Positions 1 through 5,267 of a stretch of 5,267 nt of DNA are shown piece after piece. A model generated the notes under the pieces. That model was not told where the DNA came from. It worked only from the letters and a program-made list of their open reading frames with translations, and searched no databases. The DNA comes from Candidatus Omnitrophota bacterium (GTDB lineage: Bacteria > Omnitrophota > Gorgyraeia > Gygaellales > Profunditerraquicolaceae): NCBI GenBank assembly GCA_018825725.1, contig JAHKBC010000088.1, positions 1 to 5,267 on the forward strand. Reading direction: 5' to 3'. A program made the position numbers and the translations under genes. Every line of letters begins with the position of its first letter. The stretch's first letter is position 1.

Positions 1-120
1 CTTTATAACGGAAAAATTATTGCTTTCGGTACTCCACTCGAGATTCAGGAGAGCGCGGATCCGGTAGTACATCAGTTTATTAATGGTTTGGCCAAAGGCC
101 CAATAACAGATTACGAGTAG
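1..120 (+). CDS. mlaF: MlaF, phospholipid ABC transporter ATPase, C-terminal 39 residues (5' partial)
   Basis: The window opens in frame inside this gene, and 39 codons plus TAG are present. The visible protein begins LYNGKIIAFGTP, the last strand of an ABC ATPase domain after the H-loop. It continues with DPVVHQFINGLAKGP, which matches the DPxVxQFxxGxAxGP tail characteristic of MlaF (E. coli has a similar DPRVRQFLDGIADGP). Walker A, signature and Walker B motifs lie upstream of the window. In the family, MlaF dimerises under the permease MlaE and powers lipid movement between the inner membrane and periplasmic carriers. The downstream neighbour mlaD, 26 nt away, supports the assignment. The tail after the GP motif is short (ITDYE) compared with E. 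coli MlaF. The family assignment is strong; the direction of transport cannot be told from sequence. Confidence 0.9.
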   Translation, partial: LYNGKIIAFGTPLEIQESADPVVHQFINGLAKGPITDYE

Positions 121-146
121 GCTTAATCTATAAACGGAGGTAGGCT

Positions 147-794
147 ATGGAATTTGGGAAGACGAGGGTAGAATATAAAATAGGTTTTTTTGTTTTTACA
201 GGATTAATCATACTTGTAATCTTTATTTTGATGATCGGAGACCTTAAACACGCCTTTTCCAAACATAAAATAAACTTTATTTTTAATTTTGTTAATGGGG
301 TCAAAATCGGTGCTCCAGTTAGATATGCCGGTTTGGATATAGGAGAAATCAGGGATATGAAATTAATAACCTCTGAAGACGGAAAGTCTACTCTGGTTAA
401 GCTGGAGGGTTGGGTAAAGCAGGAAATTAAGATTCCCATTGATTCCCAGGTTTGGGTGAATACTCTCGGCCTTTTAGGAGAGAAGTATGTGGAGATTATG
501 CCTGGAAAAGACACTAAAAGATTTGTAGGGTATAATGGAAAGATGACAGGTAATGATCCTTTCGCCATGCAGGAATTTGGCGAATTGGGGCGCTCCATAG
601 CTATTAAATTGGATAATGTTCTGACTGAAGTCCAGGATTTAGCCAGGTCGTTTGATGAGGGAATCACTCGCGTTAAAAATAAGGAAGGAACGGTTGGAAA
701 GTTGCTTTATCAGGACGAGATCTATAATGATCTAAGGGATATGGTGCAGGACCTAAAAAAGCACCCCTGGAAGTTATTCTGGAAAACAAAATAG
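147..794 (+). CDS. mlaD: MlaD-like MCE-domain protein, periplasmic lipid-binding subunit of the Mla ABC transporter
   Basis: This 215-residue protein has the usual MlaD plan. A short cytoplasmic start with VEYKIGFFV leads into one membrane helix (about residues 12-31), followed by a single MCE domain (about 40-119). The MCE hallmarks are visible: NGVKIGAPVRYAGLDIGEI (50-68) and LGLLGEKYVEIMPG (107-120). The rest is a helical region (about 140-200) containing GTVGKLLYQDEIYNDL (181-196), a tail motif I associate with MlaD-like proteins outside Proteobacteria. It ends in a basic, aromatic HPWKLFWKTK. In the family, MlaD forms a hexameric ring on MlaE in the inner membrane and passes lipids across the periplasm. 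The ATG is preceded by a good Shine-Dalgarno, ACGGAGG at 134-140, so the start is well supported. The stop lies 2 nt before radA, implying co-transcription and translational coupling. Confidence 0.92.
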   Translation: MEFGKTRVEYKIGFFVFTGLIILVIFILMIGDLKHAFSKHKINFIFNFVNGVKIGAPVRYAGLDIGEIRDMKLITSEDGKSTLVKLEGWVKQEIKIPIDSQVWVNTLGLLGEKYVEIMPGKDTKRFVGYNGKMTGNDPFAMQEFGELGRSIAIKLDNVLTEVQDLARSFDEGITRVKNKEGTVGKLLYQDEIYNDLRDMVQDLKKHPWKLFWKTK

Positions 795-796
795 AT

Positions 797-2179
797 ATGT
801 CCATTAAGACTAAAACTATATTTTCCTGTCAGACTTGCGGATTCCAATCTCCCAAATGGCTGGGTAAATGCCCTGACTGTAATACCTGGAATGCTTTCGT
901 AGAAGAGGATTATCAGCCAATAAACCCCAAAATTAAAGAGCGCGTTATTTCTTTATATAAAGATACCCCAGTCTTATTAAAAGATGTCCAGGAGAATGAT
1001 TCTTCAAGGATTAAAATCGGCATTGATGAGTTGGACCGGGTTTTAGGAGGGGGGATAGTCCGGGGGTCGGTTGTTTTAATAGGCGGAGATCCGGGTATCG
1101 GTAAATCTACGCTGTCGCTTCAAATATCCAACCAGCTTGCAGGTAAGGGGCATACTGTCTTATATGTAAGTTCAGAGGAATCGGTTATACAGACCAAGAT
1201 GCGGGCTAAGCGTTTGGGTACAGGGATAAAAGAGGGTGATCTTTATATTGTTAATCAGGTCGACCTTTCTTGTATTTTAGAATATATAAAAAAGATAAAA
1301 CCGCATTTGGTCATTATTGATTCTATTCAGGTAATATTTGAGCCGAGTATCAGTTCTTCGGCCGGAAGCGTCAGTCAGGTAAGGGAGTGCGCCGGATTAC
1401 TTACGCAGCTGGCTAAAACCACCGGAATCCCTATTTTTATTATCGGCCATGTTACTAAAGAGGGGATGATTGCCGGTCCGCGCGTATTGGAGCATATTGT
1501 GGATACCGTGCTTTATTTTGAAGGAGACAGATTCGCCGTATACAGGATATTGCGGGCAGTAAAGAATAGATTTGGCTCTACTAATGAAATCGGAGTATTT
1601 GAAATGACTTCCTCGGGCCTTAAAGAGGTAAGAAACCCATCGGAGATATTTCTATCCGAGAGGCCTAAACAGGCATCAGGTTCAGTGGTAGTGCCGATTA
1701 TGGAGGGCAGCCGTCCTGTGTTGGTTGAAATTCAGGCGCTGGTAGCTAAAAGTAGTTTTGGTTATGCCCAGCGTAGAGCCCAAGGATTTGATTCTAACCG
1801 GCTGTCTTTATTGGTTGCGGTTTTGGAAAAAAGGATCGGTTTGAGCCTGGAAAATGAGGATATTTTTGTCAATGTTGCCGGAGGCATTAAAATAGAAGAT
1901 CCGGCAGCTGATTTGGCAGTAGCAGTGGCAGTTGCTTCTTCTTTTCTGGAAAAGCTGGTTATTGATCAGGCGGTAGTTTTAGGGGAGGTAGGATTAGGGG
2001 GAGAACTAAGAGGGACTACTCAGGTAGCCTTGCGTATTAACGAAGCAGCTAAATTAGGGTTTAAGCACGCTATTATACCAAAGAATAATACCAAAGGCCT
2101 TGATTATAAGAAAGATTTAATTGAATTATCTGCGGCTTCTGTTCTTAAGGAGGCTCTGGATATTGCGCTAAGGGGGTAA
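797..2179 (+). CDS. radA: DNA repair protein RadA (Sms), branch-migration ATPase
   Basis: This is a full-length RadA of 460 residues, close to the usual 450-460. In order it shows a C4 zinc finger (Cys11, Cys14, Cys25, Cys28, with the typical KWLGKCPDC), a RecA-like ATPase with Walker [10 protein letters not shown] (96-104, Lys103), Walker B LVIIDSIQ (171-178), and the RadA-specific KNRFG motif (256-260). A C-terminal Lon-protease-like domain follows (about 285-455). RadA is a hexameric DnaB-like helicase that extends recombination intermediates together with RecA; the Lon-like domain is a DNA-binding scaffold rather than a protease in characterised members. No clear Shine-Dalgarno precedes the ATG, which lies 2 nt after the mlaD stop, so initiation probably depends on coupling. 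The first zinc cysteine at residue 11 fits this start. In Bacillus radA is followed by disA; here yacL follows directly. Confidence 0.96.
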   Translation: MSIKTKTIFSCQTCGFQSPKWLGKCPDCNTWNAFVEEDYQPINPKIKERVISLYKDTPVLLKDVQENDSSRIKIGIDELDRVLGGGIVRGSVVLIGGDPGIGKSTLSLQISNQLAGKGHTVLYVSSEESVIQTKMRAKRLGTGIKEGDLYIVNQVDLSCILEYIKKIKPHLVIIDSIQVIFEPSISSSAGSVSQVRECAGLLTQLAKTTGIPIFIIGHVTKEGMIAGPRVLEHIVDTVLYFEGDRFAVYRILRAVKNRFGSTNEIGVFEMTSSGLKEVRNPSEIFLSERPKQASGSVVVPIMEGSRPVLVEIQALVAKSSFGYAQRRAQGFDSNRLSLLVAVLEKRIGLSLENEDIFVNVAGGIKIEDPAADLAVAVAVASSFLEKLVIDQAVVLGEVGLGGELRGTTQVALRINEAAKLGFKHAIIPKNNTKGLDYKKDLIELSAASVLKEALDIALRG

Positions 2180-2180
2180 C

Positions 2181-3161
2181 ATGAATATTCTATCTATTCG
2201 TATTATTTTCGTATGCTTGAGTTTATTTGTAGGCTATCAGGTAATGGATCCTTTTGGAAAAGGGTTCCTGGGAATTTTTGTTGGAATTGGGGCCAGCTTA
2301 TTGATTATTGGTTTGGAGATGGGAATGCGCCGGGTTTCCACCCGGGGGCTTTCCAGCGGCGTCTTCGGGTTAATCCTGGGTTTAATTATGTCCAAGCTTG
2401 TGGGCGATGCCATAAGCCTTACCGCTATGCCGCATTATATGCTGTCTACGCTGAAAGTGGGTTTGACAGTAATATTTTCTTATCTATGTATGGTAGTTGC
2501 TTTAAGGGGCCAGGATGAATTCAGCCTGGTGATACCCTATATAAGATTGCGCCGCCAGGACCAGGTAGAAGAGGCAATATTATTGGATACCAGCGTAATT
2601 ATCGATGGAAGGATTCAGGATATCTTAAGAACGAAATTTATTGATGGCAAGATTATTGTGCCTCGTTTTGTGCTTAAGGAGCTGCAGCAGATTGCCGATT
2701 CTACAGATTCGATTAAGCGCCAGCGCGGCCGTCGCGGATTAGAAATACTCAACAGCCTGCAGAAGGCCGATTCTTTTAGTGTAACTATAAATGAAGAAGA
2801 CCTGCCTGACCTCAAGGAGGTTGATGCCAAGCTGGTAAGGCTGGCCAAGATTATTGACGCCAAGATTCTTACTGTTGATTTTAATCTTAACCGGGTAGCG
2901 AGCCTGGAAGGGGTCACGGTTTTAAATATCAACGAATTGGCCAACTCATTAAAAATGGTTCTTTTTCCCGGTGAGCATATGCAGATTAAGCTTTTAAAAG
3001 AAGGCAAGGAATTCAATCAGGCTATAGGATATTTAGATGACGGTACCATGGTTGTGGTTGAAGACGCCCGTAAGTTTATAGGCCAGGAGATGCGGGTAGT
3101 TGTTACTTCAGTATTGCAGACTCCTGCGGGAAGGATGATTTTTACTAAGATTACCCGCTAG
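2181..3161 (+). CDS. yacL: YacL-like membrane protein with PIN nuclease and TRAM domains
   Basis: This 326-residue protein has the YacL architecture. Four hydrophobic helices (about 3-21, 28-46, 57-75, 87-108) anchor it in the membrane. A cytoplasmic PIN domain (about 133-255) and a C-terminal TRAM domain (about 263-325) follow. The PIN acidic metal-binding residues appear intact: Asp136 and Asp142 in [12 protein letters not shown], Glu167 in [10 protein letters not shown], Asp215, and Asp233 in [12 protein letters not shown] domains are generally metal-dependent RNases and TRAM domains bind RNA, so a membrane-tethered ribonuclease is the natural inference. The substrate is unknown, and Bacillus YacL itself is poorly characterised. 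The start is clear: the ATG follows the radA stop by 1 nt, with an AAGGGGG Shine-Dalgarno (2170-2176) inside the radA end. It may be co-translated with radA. The family call is strong; the cellular role is open. Confidence 0.92.
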   Translation: MNILSIRIIFVCLSLFVGYQVMDPFGKGFLGIFVGIGASLLIIGLEMGMRRVSTRGLSSGVFGLILGLIMSKLVGDAISLTAMPHYMLSTLKVGLTVIFSYLCMVVALRGQDEFSLVIPYIRLRRQDQVEEAILLDTSVIIDGRIQDILRTKFIDGKIIVPRFVLKELQQIADSTDSIKRQRGRRGLEILNSLQKADSFSVTINEEDLPDLKEVDAKLVRLAKIIDAKILTVDFNLNRVASLEGVTVLNINELANSLKMVLFPGEHMQIKLLKEGKEFNQAIGYLDDGTMVVVEDARKFIGQEMRVVVTSVLQTPAGRMIFTKITR

Positions 3162-3194
3162 GCGGATTAGAGATAATCTTCACCTGTTTTTTTT
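3147..3194 (+). terminator. Possible terminator or attenuator spanning the yacL stop
   Basis: A nested inverted repeat lies across the end of yacL. The outer arms AAGATTA (3147-3153) and TAATCTT (3174-3180) are perfectly complementary. Inside, CCGC (3155-3158) pairs with GCGG (3162-3165), leaving the yacL TAG stop as the 3-nt loop. Eight Ts follow at 3187-3194. A canonical intrinsic terminator would have the T-tract directly at the stem, but here 6 nt intervene, and 8 nt are unpaired between the inner and outer stems. It may therefore be weak or fortuitous, although its position at a gap in the gene row is suitable. Confidence 0.35.
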
Positions 3195-3217
3195 AGAACA
3201 TATTAATTAATCAATAA

Positions 3218-3937
3218 ATGTATTTATCAGCGATAGTCTTGGCTGCTGGGAAAAGCTCAAGGTTTGAAAATAAGGTTTCTAAGCCCCTTGTTTATTTGGC
3301 CGGTCGTCCGGTGATAACTCATTCACTAAAAAACCTGGCCAAAAACAGACAGATAAAAGACATAATAGTCGTAGTAAATTCTTCCAATAAAGACAAAATC
3401 GCTTGGGCAATAAAAAAATACAGGATTAATAAAATTTCAGGAATTGTATTAGGTGGCCGTAGAAGGCAGGATTCAGTGTTTAACGGGCTTAAGGCTATTG
3501 ATGATAAAACAGGCCTAGTTTTGATTCATGATGCTGCCCGGCCGCTTGTCGGGCAAAAAACAATTCTTGCGGTTATTCGGCAGGCAAAGCGGACAGGAGC
3601 GGCGATTACGGGAGTTCCGGTAAAGTCGACGATAAAAGAAGTCCACAGTCCACAGTCCACAGTCCACAGCTGTCCCATGGTTAAGAAAACTATTGATAGA
3701 AGAAATCTCTGGGAGGCGCAGACTCCCCAGGTGTTTAAAAAAGAAATAATCTTGAGGGCTTATGACAGGTTTAATAATGAAGATTTTACTGACGATGCAA
3801 CTTTAGTGGAGAAATTAGGCGTGTCGGTCAACATAATTATGGGAGCTTATTCGAATATTAAAATAACTATACCTGAGGATCTGGCAATTGCTGAAGCAAT
3901 TCTAAAAAAAGGTAAAGGTAAAGAGAACCATGATTAG
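3218..3937 (+). CDS. ispD: IspD, 2-C-methyl-D-erythritol 4-phosphate cytidylyltransferase
   Basis: IspD joins CTP and methylerythritol phosphate to give CDP-methylerythritol in the cytosolic MEP isoprenoid pathway. The 239-residue protein has the nucleotidyltransferase start LAAGKSSRF (8-16) and Lys22. Further family motifs are GGRRRQDSV (79-87), HDAARP (104-109), PVKSTIK (134-140, with the Thr equivalent to E. coli Thr140), and DRRNLWEAQTPQ (160-171, with Arg161 equivalent to E. coli Arg157). TDDATLVE (191-198) and NIKITIPEDL (213-222, with Lys215 equivalent to E. coli Lys213) complete the set. Between PVKSTIK and DRRNLW, residues 142-151 (VHSPQSTVHS) are encoded by a 7-bp tandem repeat not typical of the family. 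The start is forced, because an in-frame TAA sits immediately before the ATG, yet no Shine-Dalgarno is evident. The lysine-rich end (KKGKGKENHD) overlaps ispF by 8 nt. The enzyme is probably active, as the motifs are complete. Confidence 0.95.
   Translation: MYLSAIVLAAGKSSRFENKVSKPLVYLAGRPVITHSLKNLAKNRQIKDIIVVVNSSNKDKIAWAIKKYRINKISGIVLGGRRRQDSVFNGLKAIDDKTGLVLIHDAARPLVGQKTILAVIRQAKRTGAAITGVPVKSTIKEVHSPQSTVHSCPMVKKTIDRRNLWEAQTPQVFKKEIILRAYDRFNNEDFTDDATLVEKLGVSVNIIMGAYSNIKITIPEDLAIAEAILKKGKGKENHD
3641..3669 (+). repeat. Tandem 7-bp repeat (GTCCACA)x4 plus one base inside ispD
   Basis: Four perfect head-to-tail copies of GTCCACA start at 3641, 3648, 3655 and 3662, and the next base (G) continues the pattern. 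The array begins exactly at codon 142 of ispD. Because 7 is not a multiple of 3, each copy is read in a different frame, and three copies (21 nt, 7 codons) restore the frame. The array ends in a small palindrome, ACAGCTGT (3666-3673). From memory, arrays of this same heptamer (reverse complement TGTGGAC) are scattered through genomes of several environmental and candidate-phylum bacteria, often between genes. I could not search to confirm that. Confidence 0.95.
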
Positions 3938-4403
3938 AATTGGTATAGGTTATGATATCCATCGTTTAGTAAAGGGGCGTAAACTAATTTTGGGCGGGGT
4001 AGCAATTCCGTATTCCAAGGGCTTGTCCGGACATTCTGATGCGGATGCGCTAATACACGCTATTTGTGACGCGCTGCTGGGGGCTGCTGCTTTGGGAGAT
4101 ATCGGCGAACATTTTCCGGACACCGATAAGCGCTATGAGGGAATATCCAGCGTAAAACTATTGACCAGGGTTCTGGCTCTTTTGAAGAAAAGAAAATTAA
4201 GTATAAATAATATTGATTGCATAATTATAGCCCAGGAACCAAAGCTTATTCTCTATAAAAATCAAATCCGAAGCAATATTTCGCGGCTTCTCGGGATAAA
4301 AGAAAGTTGCTTAAATGTAAAAGCTAAAACCAATGAAGGGTTAGGCGAACTTGGGAAACAAAAAGCTATTGCAGTCTATGCCGCTTGCCTGGTTGAAGCT
4401 TAG
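3930..4403 (+). CDS. ispF: IspF, 2-C-methyl-D-erythritol 2,4-cyclodiphosphate synthase
   Basis: IspF cyclises CDP-methylerythritol 2-phosphate to methylerythritol cyclodiphosphate and releases CMP, two steps after IspD in the MEP pathway. At 157 residues it has the family's normal length. Visible motifs are GYDIHRL (7-13) with metal ligands Asp9 and His11, SGHSDADAL (33-41) followed by metal ligand His43, and DIGEHFPDTD (57-66). KAKTNEGLGELG (131-142) carries Thr134 and Glu136, equivalent to CDP-phosphate-binding Thr133 and Glu135 of E. coli. Lys133 replaces the first Thr of the common KATT motif, and the usual GRxEG near the end is GKQKA; both are mild departures. The ATG lies within the last codons of ispD (8-nt overlap), so the two are very likely translationally coupled. 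The intermediate enzyme IspE is not in this window. Confidence 0.96.
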   Translation: MIRIGIGYDIHRLVKGRKLILGGVAIPYSKGLSGHSDADALIHAICDALLGAAALGDIGEHFPDTDKRYEGISSVKLLTRVLALLKKRKLSINNIDCIIIAQEPKLILYKNQIRSNISRLLGIKESCLNVKAKTNEGLGELGKQKAIAVYAACLVEA

Positions 4404-4406
4404 AAA

Positions 4407-4424
4407 CTAGCGGAGTTTCGCTGG
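4407..4424 (+). other. Small hairpin just after ispF
   Basis: CTAGCG (4407-4412) can pair with CGCTGG (4419-4424), a 6-bp stem with one G-U pair and a GAGTTT loop. It begins 3 nt after the ispF stop and directly abuts the stronger hairpin at 4425-4442. The left arm CTAGCGG recurs at 4431-4437, so the CGCT arm could pair with either copy. Alone it would be weak; its interest is as part of the structured spacer before cysE. Confidence 0.35.
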
Positions 4425-4445
4425 ATGCGCCTAGCGGCGCATTTT
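4425..4445 (+). terminator. Terminator-like hairpin between ispF and cysE
   Basis: ATGCGCC (4425-4431) pairs perfectly with GGCGCAT (4436-4442) around a TAGC tetraloop, giving a compact GC-rich 7-bp stem. Four Ts (4442-4445) overlap the stem end before two Gs. This resembles an intrinsic terminator with a short T-tract, placed 22 nt after the ispF stop. It could end the ispD-ispF transcript, act as a partial terminator controlling read-through into cysE, or be an element of the leader fold. The short T-tract makes full termination uncertain. Confidence 0.5.
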
Positions 4446-4492
4446 GGTGCTCAAGCTCCAATAGGGTGAGTATTAAACTATCGCTATTGGAG
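4444..4492 (+). promoter_or_regulatory. Alternative stem-loops in the cysE leader (candidate RNA switch or attenuator)
   Basis: CTCCAATAG (4456-4464) and CTATTGGAG (4484-4492) form a perfect 9-bp inverted repeat around a 19-nt loop. The same left arm can instead pair upstream: TTGGTGC (4444-4450) with GCTCCAA (4455-4461), a 7-bp stem with one T-T mismatch and a TCAA loop. The two pairings share bases 4456-4461 and cannot coexist, which is typical of attenuators and riboswitch expression platforms. I do not recognise a T-box (no AGGGTGGNACCGCG-like sequence) or a SAM-I riboswitch. The ligand, if any, is unknown, and a regulatory role is inferred only from the geometry and position before a cysteine-biosynthesis gene. 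Confidence 0.4.
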
Positions 4493-4530
4493 TAAATTTG
4501 GACACGAGAAAACTATGCAAATTTAGGAGG
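4493..4530 (+). promoter_or_regulatory. Hairpin abutting the cysE Shine-Dalgarno
   Basis: TAAATTTG (4493-4500) and CAAATTTA (4518-4525) are perfect inverted repeats (8 bp, AT-rich) separated by 17 nt. The cysE ribosome-binding site AGGAGG occupies 4525-4530, so the last stem base is also the first base of the Shine-Dalgarno. This strong site lies 7 nt from the cysE ATG at 4538 and fixes the start. The stem begins immediately after the 4484-4492 arm, so the two helices could stack. The pairing could tune ribosome access, but its AT-rich stem is weak. Confidence 0.45.
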
Positions 4531-4537
4531 GTAGAAG

Positions 4538-5221
4538 ATGATTCTGACTTTTAATATAATATTTATCCTTATAATTTTATCTGTATTAAAAGTTGTCATA
4601 CTTTCTTTTGTTTTTTCCGAGGAGATTGAGGCGGCAAAGAAAAAGGACCCGGCAGCCAAGAGCAGGTTTGAGATTATTTTGTTATATCCCGGGTTGCACG
4701 CGTTAATCATTTATCGTGTCGCGCATTTCTTATACCGCCGGCACATGTTTATTCTAGCGCGCCTCCTAAGCCAGATAGCCAGGTTTCTTACGGGTATCGA
4801 GATTCACCCGGGAGCCAGCATTGGTAGAAGATTTTTTATAGACCATGGAATGGGTGTAGTTATCGGAGAGACTACGATTATTCAAGATGATGTGCTTTTG
4901 TATCAAGGAGTTACGCTGGGAGGTTCTAGCCTAGAACATGGTAAACGCCACCCGACTATAGGCAATAATGTTGTTATCGGTACCGGAGCCAAGGTTTTGG
5001 GTAATATTATTATCGGTGATAATTCTTATATTGGGGCAAACGCAGTAGTGATTAAGGATGTGCCTCCTAATTCCACCGTAGTAGGCGTGCCGGGAAAAAT
5101 TACCAAGCAGGATGGCAAGAAGCTCGATGTGAATTTGGACCACACACATGTTCTTGATCCGATAATGCAGAATATCGAGGAGATAGAGAAGAGGATCAAG
5201 GATTTAGAGAATAATAATTAA
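4538..5221 (+). CDS. cysE: Serine O-acetyltransferase with N-terminal membrane segment
   Basis: CysE makes O-acetylserine from serine and acetyl-CoA, the first committed step of cysteine synthesis. This 227-residue protein resembles the Bacillus-type short enzyme. It has [21 protein letters not shown] (from residue 36), a helical part to about 86, then a left-handed beta-helix of hexapeptide repeats (about 88-185). Catalytic His103 lies in [13 protein letters not shown]; Glu88 (GIEIHPGA) replaces E. coli Asp143, as in Firmicutes; Arg137-His138 (KRHPTIG) match the E. coli substrate-binding Arg192-His193. The C-terminus is a charged helix ending KDLENNN, without the terminal Ile that docks E. 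coli CysE into CysK. Unusually, residues 1-26 are a run of hydrophobic residues ([20 protein letters not shown] and on), predicting a membrane anchor. The start is supported by a strong AGGAGG at 4525-4530, and I see no credible later start before the conserved region. Confidence 0.94.
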   Translation: MILTFNIIFILIILSVLKVVILSFVFSEEIEAAKKKDPAAKSRFEIILLYPGLHALIIYRVAHFLYRRHMFILARLLSQIARFLTGIEIHPGASIGRRFFIDHGMGVVIGETTIIQDDVLLYQGVTLGGSSLEHGKRHPTIGNNVVIGTGAKVLGNIIIGDNSYIGANAVVIKDVPPNSTVVGVPGKITKQDGKKLDVNLDHTHVLDPIMQNIEEIEKRIKDLENNN

Positions 5222-5267
5222 GCAAAAGAGCAGAATTAATTCAGATTATCGGTATATACAGTTTTAA

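Noticed and set aside
128..667. Open frame of 179 codons on the minus strand inside mlaD
   Set aside because: It is antisense to a clear MCE-domain gene, with no family resemblance; the length is a by-product of codon composition.
2615..3016. Open frame of 133 codons on the minus strand inside yacL
   Set aside because: It lies entirely opposite a gene with intact PIN motifs, has no recognisable domain and a serine/arginine-rich composition typical of antisense shadows.
3641..3673. CRISPR-like array in ispD
   Set aside because: The copies are 7 bp with no spacers; it is a simple tandem repeat.
3904..3923. Run of seven A and repeated GGTAAA at the ispD end as a programmed frameshift
   Set aside because: ispD and ispF are each complete in their own frames with a normal 8-nt overlap; nothing requires a frameshift.
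4487..4516. Promoter for cysE (TTGGAG with AACTAT, 18 nt apart)
   Set aside because: The -10 match is poor and both elements fall inside the inverted repeats, so I do not call it.
4404..4537. T-box or SAM-I riboswitch upstream of cysE
   Set aside because: I looked for the T-box AGGGTGGNACCGCG-like sequence and SAM-I core sequences and saw neither; the leader is therefore left unclassified.
5233..5242. GAATTAATTC palindrome after cysE as a terminator
   Set aside because: It is AT-rich, has no loop and no T-tract follows; a chance palindrome is more likely.

Overview
This window reads as chromosomal DNA from a bacterium with an outer membrane. I see no mobile-element, phage or CRISPR sequence. 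It holds a same-strand (+) gene row: the tail of mlaF, then mlaD, radA, a yacL-like PIN/TRAM gene, ispD, ispF and cysE. All genes are identified by readable family motifs, and all but mlaF are complete. The mix suggests a diderm lineage outside Proteobacteria: a Mla-type phospholipid transporter (mlaF-mlaD) is joined to a radA-yacL-ispD-ispF-cysE order that is well known from Bacillus and relatives. My best guess is Omnitrophota or a neighbouring candidate phylum. This rests on remembered gene order and protein style, not on a search.

Layout. Positions 1-794 hold the MlaF C-terminus and MlaD, parts of an inner-membrane ABC complex moving lipids between inner and outer membranes. radA starts 2 nt after mlaD stops, and yacL starts 1 nt after radA stops, so mlaF to yacL looks like one tightly coupled transcription unit. 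An AT-rich gap of 56 nt (3162-3217) follows, with a terminator-like fold ending in eight Ts. ispD and ispF then overlap by 8 nt; they encode two enzymes of the MEP isoprenoid pathway. A structured 134-nt spacer (4404-4537) separates ispF from cysE, which makes O-acetylserine for cysteine synthesis. The last 46 nt (5222-5267) hold only a 10-bp palindrome (5233-5242) and no recognisable gene start.

Most unusual points: (1) four tandem copies of a 7-bp unit lie inside ispD and are read through in frame, adding a low-complexity loop next to the active-site arm; (2) the ispF-cysE spacer contains consecutive hairpins, a terminator-like one, two mutually exclusive pairings and one touching the cysE Shine-Dalgarno, which looks like an uncharacterised cis-regulatory leader; (3) CysE carries an N-terminal hydrophobic segment predicted to anchor it in the membrane; (4) disA, which lies between radA and yacL in Bacillus, is absent here. 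Nothing here amounts to a wholly new multi-gene system; the best candidates for novelty are the cysE leader and the ispD repeat insertion.
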